Assembly (NCBI GenBank): GCA_946887025.1
Contig: CAMPJY010000076.1
Location: forward strand, 1 to 12,235
Direction: 5' to 3'
DNA from: an uncultured Salinimicrobium sp.
GTDB taxonomy: Bacteria; Bacteroidota; Bacteroidia; Flavobacteriales; Flavobacteriaceae
DNA length: 12,235 nucleotides
Shown: positions 1 through 6,731 of the stretch, piece after piece
How the letters are laid out: each line of letters starts with the position of its first letter
How positions within the stretch are numbered: the first letter of the stretch is position 1
Program-made: the position numbers and the translations under genes
Notes under the pieces: generated by a model
What the model saw: the letters and a program-made list of their open reading frames with translations, nothing else
Told to the model about the DNA's origin: nothing
Databases searched by the model: none

Positions 1-84
1 GAGCATATCGTCGAGGAGGAACACCTGGAGATACCTGACTCCCCAAGTAATGGCACAACAATTGCTGATGACAGCGAAGAATAA
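1..84 (+). CDS. gyrA: C-terminal end of a protein, probably DNA gyrase subunit A (5' truncated)
   Basis: Only the last 27 codons and a TAA stop lie in the window. The tail is acidic and low in complexity (an EEEHLEIPD stretch, then a DDSEE end), with no domain in it. An acidic, variable tail after the beta-propeller is usual for flavobacterial GyrA. From memory, a secreted TPR gene like the next one often follows gyrA in this class. The identification therefore rests on tail character plus gene order, not on a catalytic motif. The next gene starts 21 bp downstream on the same strand, so the two may share a transcript. Any other protein with an acidic tail remains possible. Confidence 0.5.
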   Translation, partial: EHIVEEEHLEIPDSPSNGTTIADDSEE

Positions 85-105
85 GTTAATTATAAACCCT
101 AAAGA

Positions 106-1377
106 ATGAAAACAAGAATAATTACAGGTGTGTTGGCTATGTCTACAGTAGTGGCTTTCGCGCAGAAAAAGGAGATAAGAAAAGCTGAAAATGCTGTCGA
201 AGACGGAGAATTCGTTGAGGCAAAGACTTTTCTTTCTCAGGCTGAGCCGCTTTTAGGTGAGGCGAGAGAAAAGGATAAAGCTACTTTTTATCTTACCAAA
301 GGAAAAGCCTATTACGGGACAGGAGAAGGTGTTTCGGCAGCTGACTTATTGACAGCGGCAGAAGCCTACAAGCAGGCCCAGGCTCTTGGAGAGGAAGGAG
401 CTCAGGAAGGAATTGCGCAGGTAAGTATGGCATTGGTCAATCTTGCAATTGCTGACCAGCAGGCTGAAAGATTCTCGGAGGCAGCAGATAAGCTGATACA
501 GAGTTACGAGCTTAACAAGCAGGATACCGCTTATCTATATTTTGCAGCTTCCAATGCTGTAAATGCTCAGGATTATGACAAGGCCCTCGAGTATTACCTC
601 GAGCTTAAGGATCTTGGATATACCGGTATTGAGACTCATTACACAGCAGTAAATAAAGAGACAGGAGAAGTGGAAACCATGCCTAAAGACCAGAGGGATC
701 TTATGGTGAAAACCGGATCTTATTCTGATCCCAAGGATGAAGTTACTGAATCCAGAAAAGGAGAGATCGCAAAGAATATTGCACTGATCTATATCCATAA
801 AGGAGAAAATGATAAGGCGATTGCTGCTATGGAAAGCGCTAAATCTCAGAATCCTGATGATACTTCCTTACTGCTGTCTGAGGCTGATATGTACTACCAG
901 ATGGGTGATATGGCCAAGTATAAGGAACTGATCGAAAAAGTAGTTGAAAAGGATCCGAACAACCCGGTGCTTTATTACAACCTGGGAGTGACCACTGCTG
1001 AAATGGGTGATACTGAAAAGGCAATGGAATATTATAAAAAAGCCATTGAACTTGACCCTACAATGATCAATGCTTACAATAATCTTGCGTTAATGACTAT
1101 TGACAAAAGAGCTCCAATCGTTGAAGAAATGAACAGCCTTGGAATGACTGCTGCCGACAATAAGAAATATGCTGCACTGGAAGAGGAAATCAAGGTTATT
1201 TACAAGGATGCTCTTGGATATCTGGAAAAGGTTTTTGAACTGGACCCTACAAGAGTGGAAACTGCAAGAACCATGATGAATATCTACTCACTTCTGGGAG
1301 AAGAGGAAAGAGTAGCTGAATTAAAGCCTATAATTGCTGAACTGGATGCTAAACAAGGGCAGGCAACTCAGGAATAA
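106..1377 (+). CDS. Secreted tetratricopeptide-repeat protein
   Basis: The protein has 423 residues. Residues 1-19 look like a signal peptide: basic MKTR, a hydrophobic stretch, then AFA before Gln20, a likely signal peptidase I site. The mature protein should be periplasmic. The rest is helical TPR-type sequence. The clearest repeats are at about residues 250-345, with the typical NLG..AEMGD..KAMEYYKKAIELDP pattern and a following AYNNLAL helix. A further repeat near 365-395 ends in VFELDPTRVETA. Such repeats normally scaffold protein-protein contacts; no enzymatic motif is visible and the partner is unknown. The ATG follows an A-rich CCTAAAGA stretch, usual for Bacteroidota. It sits 21 bp after the preceding stop and ends at a strong terminator, so it is probably the last gene of its transcript. 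Confidence 0.85.
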   Translation: MKTRIITGVLAMSTVVAFAQKKEIRKAENAVEDGEFVEAKTFLSQAEPLLGEAREKDKATFYLTKGKAYYGTGEGVSAADLLTAAEAYKQAQALGEEGAQEGIAQVSMALVNLAIADQQAERFSEAADKLIQSYELNKQDTAYLYFAASNAVNAQDYDKALEYYLELKDLGYTGIETHYTAVNKETGEVETMPKDQRDLMVKTGSYSDPKDEVTESRKGEIAKNIALIYIHKGENDKAIAAMESAKSQNPDDTSLLLSEADMYYQMGDMAKYKELIEKVVEKDPNNPVLYYNLGVTTAEMGDTEKAMEYYKKAIELDPTMINAYNNLALMTIDKRAPIVEEMNSLGMTAADNKKYAALEEEIKVIYKDALGYLEKVFELDPTRVETARTMMNIYSLLGEEERVAELKPIIAELDAKQGQATQE

Positions 1378-1399
1378 GATCAATAGATATAATAAAAAG

Positions 1400-1424
1400 A
1401 AACCGCCTTATGGGCGGTTTTTTT
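1400..1424 (+). terminator. Intrinsic terminator, probably bidirectional
   Basis: AAACCGCC (1400-1407) and GGCGGTTT (1413-1420) form a perfect 8-bp stem around a 5-base loop, followed by a run of T to 1424. It lies 22 bp after the TPR stop codon. Read on the minus strand the same stem is followed by TCTTTTTATT, so it can also stop transcripts leaving the convergent NlpC/P60 gene that ends at 1456. Confidence 0.9.
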
Positions 1425-1455
1425 ATTATCAGCAGTTTCTAATACTTTGAGAATC

Positions 1456-2205
1456 CTAGATGATCTTCTTGATCACTCTCAGCTGATGTGTATGTCTGCC
1501 TAACTGGGCGTTGTAGATCCCGGAATGATCGATACGGTCTATTCTCACCTTCCCATGTGCGTGGATGATATAGTTGTCACTCATCATTATCCCTACATGG
1601 TTGATCTCACCCTCTTTATTGTCAAAGAATGCAAGGTCTCCTGGTTCGCTTTCTTCAATGAAGCTCAGGGATTCCCCCTGTTTCGCCTGCTGTGTCGAAT
1701 CGCGGGCCAGTTCATACCCATTCAGTTTATATACCATCTGTACAAACCCGCTGCAATCAATTCCGAAAGGAGTTTTCCCACCCCAGAGATACGGGCTGTT
1801 CAGATAGAGGTAGGCCGTTTTGATCAGCTCTTCTTTTGCTTTCCTGCCGGAAACGTAGCCGCCGTCATAATGATGCTGCAGCTCCGGAATATAATTCAGG
1901 ATTGAACCCAGAGGAATGGGCATCAGGTTCTGGTTTTCATCCGAGATGAATTCAACCAGGTCAGAAGTGAAAACCTTGTCCTCTGACTGAAGTTTATTAT
2001 AGGTGTCTTCTGAAATGGGCAGGAATTGCTTGTTGTCCAGCCAGCCTTCATAAGAATCAAATCCGGAGCGGATCCTCGACCAGTGTTGTCGCTGCTCCAG
2101 GATTTCGAAATATTCCCCATAGAGCATCTGATTTATCATCCCGCAGGAATCAGAAGGTTCCAGCTTAAGCGGGATGATGCTGAGGTTGCAAATTCCGTAT
2201 GGCAT
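1456..2205 (-). CDS. SH3 + NlpC/P60 cysteine peptidase, YkfC-like (murein peptide endopeptidase, probably cytoplasmic)
   Basis: The protein has 249 residues. Residues 1 to about 110 resemble bacterial SH3 domains (LEPSD, GEYFEILEQ, W42, EGWLDNKQ). Residues about 122-245 are an NlpC/P60 domain. The catalytic Cys is C151 in FGIDCSGFVQ, the His is H203 in NHVGIMM, and the third polar residue is H215 in IHAHG. The DCS context and the C-to-H spacings of 52 and 64 are within one residue of those I recall for Bacillus YkfC (C238, H291, H303). YkfC cuts after L-Ala-gamma-D-Glu in recycled stem peptides. There is no signal peptide, so a role on imported murein peptides inside the cell is more likely than wall remodelling. 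It starts 21 bp after the thiolase stop, with no promoter seen between them, so co-transcription is likely. Family assignment is firm; substrate is inferred. Confidence 0.85.
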   Translation of the reverse strand: MPYGICNLSIIPLKLEPSDSCGMINQMLYGEYFEILEQRQHWSRIRSGFDSYEGWLDNKQFLPISEDTYNKLQSEDKVFTSDLVEFISDENQNLMPIPLGSILNYIPELQHHYDGGYVSGRKAKEELIKTAYLYLNSPYLWGGKTPFGIDCSGFVQMVYKLNGYELARDSTQQAKQGESLSFIEESEPGDLAFFDNKEGEINHVGIMMSDNYIIHAHGKVRIDRIDHSGIYNAQLGRHTHQLRVIKKII

Positions 2206-2226
2206 TCAGACTAGATTAGAGGATGA

Positions 2227-3405
2227 TTACGCACGTTCAATTACCATGGCTGAAGCACCCCCACCGCCATTACAGATGGCTGCTGCCCCTATTTTGGCAT
2301 TGTTCTGCTCCAGGATATTGATAAGGGAAACAATGATTCTTGCTCCTGAACATCCAAGGGGATGGCCCAGGGAAACCGCTCCTCCGTTCACGTTTACGTT
2401 GTTGTCCTTAAGTCCAAGTATTTTCATGTTGGCCAGACCCACTACTGAAAAGGCTTCGTTAAATTCAAAAAAGTCAACCTCCTCCAGACTGATCCCGGCT
2501 TTTTCTATCGCCTTTGGCAGGGCCTTGGCCGGAGCTGTGGTGAATGATCTGGGTTCCAAAGCAGCGTCCGCGTAACTTTTAATGCTGGCCAGGACCTTTA
2601 ATCCTAACTCTTCCGCTTTCTCACGGCTCATCAGGACTACGGCTGCAGCTCCATCATTAATTGTGGAAGCGTTGGCAGCTGTGACGGTCCCATCTTTTGA
2701 AAAAGCAGGTCTTAAGGAAGAGATCTTATCGATCTTCACATTCCTGAATTCCTCGTCTTCCTTAACTATTACCGGGTCACCTTTTCTCTGAGGCACCTCC
2801 ACAGGAATGACTTCATTGTCAAATAAACCTTTCTCCCAGGCGGCTGCAGATCGTTGATAAGACTGAATGGCAAAGGCATCCTGTTCCTCCCGGCTGAATT
2901 TGTGTTCCGTTGCACAGGCATCGGCACAGACTCCCATAGCACTATTGTCGTAGGCATCCGCCAGCCCGTCCTTCTGCATTCCGTCCTCAAGCTTTGCTGA
3001 ACCGAATTTTTGCCCGGTTCTCATTTGAACGTAATGGGGGATAAGACTCATGTTTTCCATTCCTCCTGCCACTACAATTGAGGCATCACCCAGTTTAATG
3101 GCCTGGGCGCCTTGCATGATGGCTTTCATTCCGCTGGCACAGACTTTATTGACTGTGGTACAGGAAACGTGGTGGGGAATTCCCGCACCCAGGGCGGCCT
3201 GTCTTGCGGGGGCCTGCCCATTGCCCGCCTGCACTACATTACCCATCAGGACCTCGTCGACCAGTTCAGGTTTCAGGTTTATCTTTTCCAGTGCGCCCTT
3301 TATTGCAATGGATCCCAGTTTTGTGGCGGGTATGGTGGAAAGGCTGCCCAGAAAACTTCCTATCGGAGTCCGGACGGCACTTACAATAACTACTTCTGTG
3401 TTCAT
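2227..3405 (-). CDS. Acetyl-CoA C-acetyltransferase / acyltransferase (thiolase)
   Basis: A full-length 392-residue thiolase. The acyl-accepting cysteine is C89 in NKVCASGMKA. The other catalytic residues are H348 in SLGHPLGCSGAR and C378 in the CNGGGG loop near the C-terminus. These positions equal those known for the Zoogloea biosynthetic thiolase (C89, H348, C378). FNEAF lies before them as in the family. The enzyme condenses two acetyl-CoA to acetoacetyl-CoA or cleaves 3-ketoacyl-CoA; sequence alone does not settle the preferred direction or chain length. No HAD partner such as fadB is adjacent. It leads a probable two-gene transcript with the NlpC/P60 gene. Its upstream region holds a 27-bp inverted repeat that may be an operator (separate entry). 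The ATG at 3405 gives the standard N-terminus (EVVIVSAVRTPIG). Confidence 0.95.
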   Translation of the reverse strand: MNTEVVIVSAVRTPIGSFLGSLSTIPATKLGSIAIKGALEKINLKPELVDEVLMGNVVQAGNGQAPARQAALGAGIPHHVSCTTVNKVCASGMKAIMQGAQAIKLGDASIVVAGGMENMSLIPHYVQMRTGQKFGSAKLEDGMQKDGLADAYDNSAMGVCADACATEHKFSREEQDAFAIQSYQRSAAAWEKGLFDNEVIPVEVPQRKGDPVIVKEDEEFRNVKIDKISSLRPAFSKDGTVTAANASTINDGAAAVVLMSREKAEELGLKVLASIKSYADAALEPRSFTTAPAKALPKAIEKAGISLEEVDFFEFNEAFSVVGLANMKILGLKDNNVNVNGGAVSLGHPLGCSGARIIVSLINILEQNNAKIGAAAICNGGGGASAMVIERA

Positions 3406-3413
3406 TTTCGTCG

Positions 3414-3440
3414 GATTAAATTTATACAGCGAATTTAATC
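3414..3440. promoter_or_regulatory. Perfect inverted repeat upstream of the thiolase gene (candidate operator)
   Basis: GATTAAATT (3414-3422) and AATTTAATC (3432-3440) are exact reverse complements separated by 9 bases. The centre, 3427, is 22 bp upstream of the thiolase ATG. It touches a possible -7 element at 3440-3448 on the minus strand, so a bound dimer would cover the transcription start. Each arm has only one G:C pair, so an RNA hairpin would be weak and a DNA-binding site is the better reading. No regulator gene lies nearby. Confidence 0.45.
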
Positions 3441-3448
3441 AAATTCTA
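3440..3448 (-). promoter_or_regulatory. Possible -7 element for the thiolase gene (weak)
   Basis: The minus strand reads TAGAATTTG, which fits the Bacteroidota TAnnTTTG element only with one extra spacer base. It lies 35 bp upstream of the thiolase ATG. No good -33 TTG box was found at the right distance. Confidence 0.3.
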
Positions 3449-3488
3449 AGGAACATCCCAACCTCCTGATTCAGCCGCTATTTTTTAG

Positions 3489-3496
3489 TACATTTG
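3489..3496 (+). promoter_or_regulatory. -7 promoter element of the pgpH-like gene
   Basis: TACATTTG is an exact match to the Bacteroidota TAnnTTTG element and lies 17 bp before the ATG at 3514. This implies a short 5' leader of roughly 10-15 bases. No clear -33 TTG is visible. Confidence 0.55.
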
Positions 3497-3513
3497 AAAA
3501 CAGATTTCTTTAT

Positions 3514-5559
3514 ATGAAAGGCTTCATCAATTACCTTTACAAGAACCAGCCCCTCTTTTTCAAGGGTTTTCTGTTCATACTTACAACTTTTCTTATAGTC
3601 TATCTTTTTCCCAAAGGCGGGACTTTCAGGTATGAAATTCCAAAGGGGAAACCCTGGCAATATGAAAATCTTTATGCGCCCTTTGATTTTGCCATTCTTA
3701 AAACCCCTGAAGAGATTGCGGCGGAGAAAGAGCAGATCAGGAAGTCACACATTCCTTACTACGAATACGACACCACTGTTGTCAGGAACGTAACAGCGGG
3801 AATTGAAGATCAGTTTGAGATCGTTTTTCCGGATACCATTCCCAGAAACCAGCGGAACCGTTTAAAAAATCTTTCAGAAGAACTTACTGATCAGATCTAT
3901 GAGTTTGGGCTGATACAGGAAATCGTGCAAAGGGATCCTGAACAGCTGGTTTATTTAAAGAAAGGGAATGAAGCAAATGAGATCCTTTACCAAAAAATCC
4001 TGAAACAAAGTCAGCTCAGGGATTTCCTGAACAACAGGATCAGCAGGAGTGACGTCCAGGAGTACAGGGAAGAGCTTACAGAGCTTTTTTTCAATTCCGT
4101 GAGGCCCAATGTCGTTTATAATGAAGACCTCACGGAAAAGGAGCTGGAGAGTAAATTGAACCAGATCTCCTATACCCAGGGGCGGGTGGAAAAAGGGACT
4201 ATTATAGTTGCCAAAGGGGAGATCGTGGAAGGGGAGAAGCTGCAGGTCCTTAATTCCCTGAAGGCGGAGTATGAGGCGCAGGTGTGGAGTGACTCCAACT
4301 ACACCTGGGTAATTGTTGGTTACACGGTGCTGGTCTCGCTGGCATTACTGATGTTGCTGTTGTTCATAAGGAAGTACAGACCCGACATCTATGAGAACAA
4401 TATAAAAGTTACCTTCATATTTTTCAATTTGCTGCTCATGGTGGTGCTCACCACACTGATCATCGAATTCAATGTGGAATATGTGTATGTGGTTCCCCTG
4501 GCGATCCTTCCCCTGACTTTAAAAGGCTTCTTCGATTCAAGGCTGGGGCTCTTTACCCATGTGGTTACCGTACTCCTTCTGGGATTCATTGTGCCCGACA
4601 GTTACGAATATATGTTCCTTCAGATAATTGCGGGTATAGTGACCATTCTCACTGTTTCCGAATTGTACAAAAGGGCGAATCTTTTCATCTCGGTGGGACA
4701 GATCACCCTGGTCTATATAATTGCCTATTTCGCTTTTACGATCATTCAGGAAGGGGCTATTTCAGAAATAGAACCTGAAACTTTCCTGATGTTCCTGATG
4801 GGGGGATTGGCAACCTTGTTCGTACAGCCTCTTATTTATGCCTATGAAAAGATTTTCGGTCTGGTTTCGGATATGTCTCTTCTGGAACTTTCGGATACTA
4901 ATTCGAAATTACTGAAGGAACTTTCCGATAAAGCTCCCGGCACCTTTCACCATTCCCTGAACGTGGCTAACCTGGCAGAAGCTGCCGCTAATGAGATTGG
5001 TGCAAATTCCATGCTGGTGAGGGTGGGGGCCCTGTATCACGATATCGGGAAAATGAAGAATCCGACCTACTTTACGGAAAACCAGACGACTTCCGTCAAT
5101 TCCCATGATGAATTATCTCCCAAAGAAAGTGCTGAAATAATAATAGAACATGTAATTAAGGGGATTGAAATCGCCAAAAAGAGGAATCTTCCTGACAGAG
5201 TAATCGATTTTATCAGAACACATCACGGGACAACCACGGTGTATTATTTTTATATGAAGGAAAAGGAGATGGATCCAAAAGCCCACCCCGATGATTTCAG
5301 GTATCCGGGACCAATTCCCTTCAGTAAAGAAACCGCTATCCTCATGATGTGTGACAGTGTGGAAGCAGCCAGCAGGAGTTTAAAAGAACCTACAGGAAAA
5401 CTGATAGATAATTTTGTGGAGAAAGTGATCAACAGGCAGATGGAAGAAGGGCAGTTCCTGAATTCTGATATCACCTTTATGGAAATTCAGATGATCAAAA
5501 AGGTGCTGAAAAGAAAGTTGAAGAATATTTTCCATCTCAGGGTAGAGTATCCCGAGTAA
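3514..5559 (+). CDS. pgpH: 7TM-HD family cyclic-di-AMP phosphodiesterase (PgpH-type)
   Basis: The protein has 681 residues. Domain order is a transmembrane segment at about 14-34, an extracytoplasmic region at about 35-262, a bundle of membrane helices at about 263-445, and a cytoplasmic HD phosphohydrolase domain at about 460-670. Metal-ligand candidates are H480 (FHHSLN), H509-D510 (YHDIGK), H546 (EHVIKG), H570-H571 (HHGT) and D614 (CDSVEA). Their spacing matches, as I recall it, the set in Listeria PgpH (H514, H543, D544, H580, H604, H605, D648). That enzyme hydrolyses c-di-AMP to pApA. All ligands are present, so activity is expected. Length agrees with the family (about 700). It stands alone, divergent from the thiolase, with its own promoter element. 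Regulation through ligands bound by the extracytoplasmic domain is a family-level inference. Confidence 0.9.
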   Translation: MKGFINYLYKNQPLFFKGFLFILTTFLIVYLFPKGGTFRYEIPKGKPWQYENLYAPFDFAILKTPEEIAAEKEQIRKSHIPYYEYDTTVVRNVTAGIEDQFEIVFPDTIPRNQRNRLKNLSEELTDQIYEFGLIQEIVQRDPEQLVYLKKGNEANEILYQKILKQSQLRDFLNNRISRSDVQEYREELTELFFNSVRPNVVYNEDLTEKELESKLNQISYTQGRVEKGTIIVAKGEIVEGEKLQVLNSLKAEYEAQVWSDSNYTWVIVGYTVLVSLALLMLLLFIRKYRPDIYENNIKVTFIFFNLLLMVVLTTLIIEFNVEYVYVVPLAILPLTLKGFFDSRLGLFTHVVTVLLLGFIVPDSYEYMFLQIIAGIVTILTVSELYKRANLFISVGQITLVYIIAYFAFTIIQEGAISEIEPETFLMFLMGGLATLFVQPLIYAYEKIFGLVSDMSLLELSDTNSKLLKELSDKAPGTFHHSLNVANLAEAAANEIGANSMLVRVGALYHDIGKMKNPTYFTENQTTSVNSHDELSPKESAEIIIEHVIKGIEIAKKRNLPDRVIDFIRTHHGTTTVYYFYMKEKEMDPKAHPDDFRYPGPIPFSKETAILMMCDSVEAASRSLKEPTGKLIDNFVEKVINRQMEEGQFLNSDITFMEIQMIKKVLKRKLKNIFHLRVEYPE

Positions 5560-5604
5560 TTAAAGGCCGGTCTACACAATTGATGGGGATGAGCCAGGCT
5601 TCAA

Positions 5605-6057
5605 TTAGTAAATTCCAATTATCCTGCTTTCTTTGTCTTTAAACCTAAAGCTGTCTCCTTCTTTCAGGCCTTCCAGATTCTGGTAGATGGGGGCTTCGGT
5701 AGAAATGGCGTAAACCTTGCTCCCGCTTTCCATATGTACCTCCCCAAGGGGTACGGAAATATAATAATAGCTGTCTTCAGTTTCCACCACGCTTCCGGGA
5801 CGTACGGTTTCACTCCTGTGCGTACGGTCTATATTCGCCAGGGTTTCCTTCATCTCCCGGGCACGGTCCAGGTGCTCCACATATTGTTCGTATTCATTGA
5901 GCGTTTCTCCCTTATTTCCATATTCGTCATAATTGGAGCTCATCTTGTTCTCTTCATTGTACTCATTGATCTCGTCGATCTTCCCCTGATACTTGTTGAT
6001 CTGTTCATTGACCATTTCCAGGCAGTTGAGATAGAGTTGTTCCTTATTTATGCTCAT
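5605..6057 (-). CDS. Gre-factor-like protein (coiled coil + GreA/GreB C-terminal-type domain)
   Basis: The protein has 150 residues. Residues about 5-78 are charged and helical with heptad character, broken near 38-52 by a loop with acidic residues (D44, E45, E51). Residues about 84-150 resemble the FKBP-like C-terminal domain of GreA/GreB: PGSVVETEDSYYYISVPLG, then the SGSKVYAIS and GLKEGDSF segments typical of that fold. This is the layout of a transcript-cleavage or secondary-channel factor, but the tip lacks an obvious GreA-type LKENAEY motif. It may therefore compete with or modulate Gre factors instead of cleaving RNA. From memory, flavobacterial relatives are often mislabelled 3-oxoacyl-ACP synthase; nothing here resembles a ketoacyl synthase. 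It converges on the pgpH-like gene with 45 bp between stops. Confidence 0.65.
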   Translation of the reverse strand: MSINKEQLYLNCLEMVNEQINKYQGKIDEINEYNEENKMSSNYDEYGNKGETLNEYEQYVEHLDRAREMKETLANIDRTHRSETVRPGSVVETEDSYYYISVPLGEVHMESGSKVYAISTEAPIYQNLEGLKEGDSFRFKDKESRIIGIY

Positions 6058-6073
6058 TTTTTCAGCTTTTCTA

Positions 6074-6081
6074 TAAAATTA
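6074..6081 (-). promoter_or_regulatory. Possible -7 element for the Gre-like gene (weak)
   Basis: The minus strand reads TAATTTTA, TAnnTTTG with the last base changed, 17 bp before the ATG at 6057. The spacing equals that of the better match before the pgpH-like gene. No clear -33 box was seen. Confidence 0.3.
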
Positions 6082-6186
6082 GAGAACGCTGCTCCGAAAA
6101 AAGAACAATTAGGAAAAATTTAATTTTCTCAGATCCAGGGGAGTGCAGAGACTGCAAAGTTTGATTTTGAAGATGCTTTCCAACCG

Positions 6187-6588
6187 CTATACCGCAATAT
6201 CCAGGAGCTGAATATTGTCCTGCAGACTTTCCTTAACCAGGTTCATCATCCTTTTATTAAGGGACGAGGAATTTGTGATGTAGAGAGAATATTCGTCAGA
6301 GGTAAATTGTCCAATCACCATTCCTTTTAGGCTATTCCGGAATTTGATATCCTTTTGAATTGCGTTGGTTATGTAATCCATCTTCTTTTCAACCGTTAAC
6401 CCATAAAAAACATTCTTATGCTTTTCGATGTAATTCCTGAACGCCGCCAGAAAAAGATCTCTTTGAAATTCAATGACAGGCCGCAGGGTTTTGTTCTGAA
6501 ATTTTTCATCAGAACTCATTTGGGTGGTGATTAAAGCTGTGGGTACTGCAGGTCTGGATTCTAAAAGCTGGGAGTCTCTTGTGTTCAT
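6187..6588 (-). CDS. Conserved protein of unknown function (133 aa)
   Basis: A small soluble protein with no signal peptide, membrane segment or catalytic motif that I can recognise. The first 25 residues look flexible (MNTRDSQLLESRP). The rest is predicted to be mostly helical and basic/amphipathic. The sections KTLRPVIEFQ, a YIEKHKNVFYGLTVEKK segment, FRNSLKGMVIGQFT and NKRMMNLVKE look like a compact helical bundle. I recall close flavobacterial relatives, sometimes labelled glyoxalase, but no metal-binding His/Glu pattern of that fold is visible, so I do not accept that name. It lies 129 bp upstream of the Gre-like gene on the same strand and diverges from the aldehyde dehydrogenase. The gap to the Gre-like gene suggests a separate promoter for the latter. 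Confidence 0.7.
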   Translation of the reverse strand: MNTRDSQLLESRPAVPTALITTQMSSDEKFQNKTLRPVIEFQRDLFLAAFRNYIEKHKNVFYGLTVEKKMDYITNAIQKDIKFRNSLKGMVIGQFTSDEYSLYITNSSSLNKRMMNLVKESLQDNIQLLDIAV

Positions 6589-6605
6589 GATGAGGGAGTT
6601 TTATT

Positions 6606-6613
6606 TAAAGATA
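6606..6613 (-). promoter_or_regulatory. Possible -7 element for the 133-aa gene
   Basis: The minus strand reads TATCTTTA, one base from TAnnTTTG, 18 bp before the ATG at 6588. The same octamer precedes the divergent aldehyde dehydrogenase gene at 6708-6715. Confidence 0.35.
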
Positions 6614-6707
6614 AAACTTATTTGGCCTGTAAATCAGCCCTGAGTGGATATTTTTCAACCTGTTATAAACATTGAGGCTAAATCTTTAAAAGCTGCCAGC
6701 TTCTTTT

Positions 6708-6715
6708 TATCTTTA
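6708..6715 (+). promoter_or_regulatory. Possible -7 element for the aldehyde dehydrogenase gene
   Basis: TATCTTTA lies 17 bp before the ATG at 6732, one base from the TAnnTTTG consensus and at the spacing seen for other genes here. The start codon follows a purine-rich GAAGAAAAAA stretch, as expected in a phylum that mostly lacks Shine-Dalgarno sites. Confidence 0.35.
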
Positions 6716-6731
6716 AGAAAAGAAGAAAAAA

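Noticed and set aside
2174..2575. Plus-strand open frame across the thiolase/NlpC junction
   Set aside because: It lies opposite two well-supported genes, and its Pro/Ala-rich translation looks like antisense of coding DNA.
3050..3469. Plus-strand open frame antisense to the thiolase 5' half
   Set aside because: It is fully covered by the thiolase and its translation matches no family.
5578..5606. AATTGA / TCAATT inverted repeat between the convergent pgpH-like and Gre-like genes, considered as a terminator
   Set aside because: The stem is only 6 bp and A/T-rich, the loop is 17 bases, and no T-run follows on either strand.
6107..6128. Near-palindromic AAAATT-T-AATTTT run downstream of the 133-aa gene
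   Set aside because: Pure A/T palindromes of this size are expected by chance in such spacers, and no G/C stem supports a terminator.
6151..6164. TGCAG-AGA-CTGCA mini-hairpin after the 133-aa gene
   Set aside because: A 5-bp stem with a 3-base loop and no following T-run is not a convincing terminator or RNA element.
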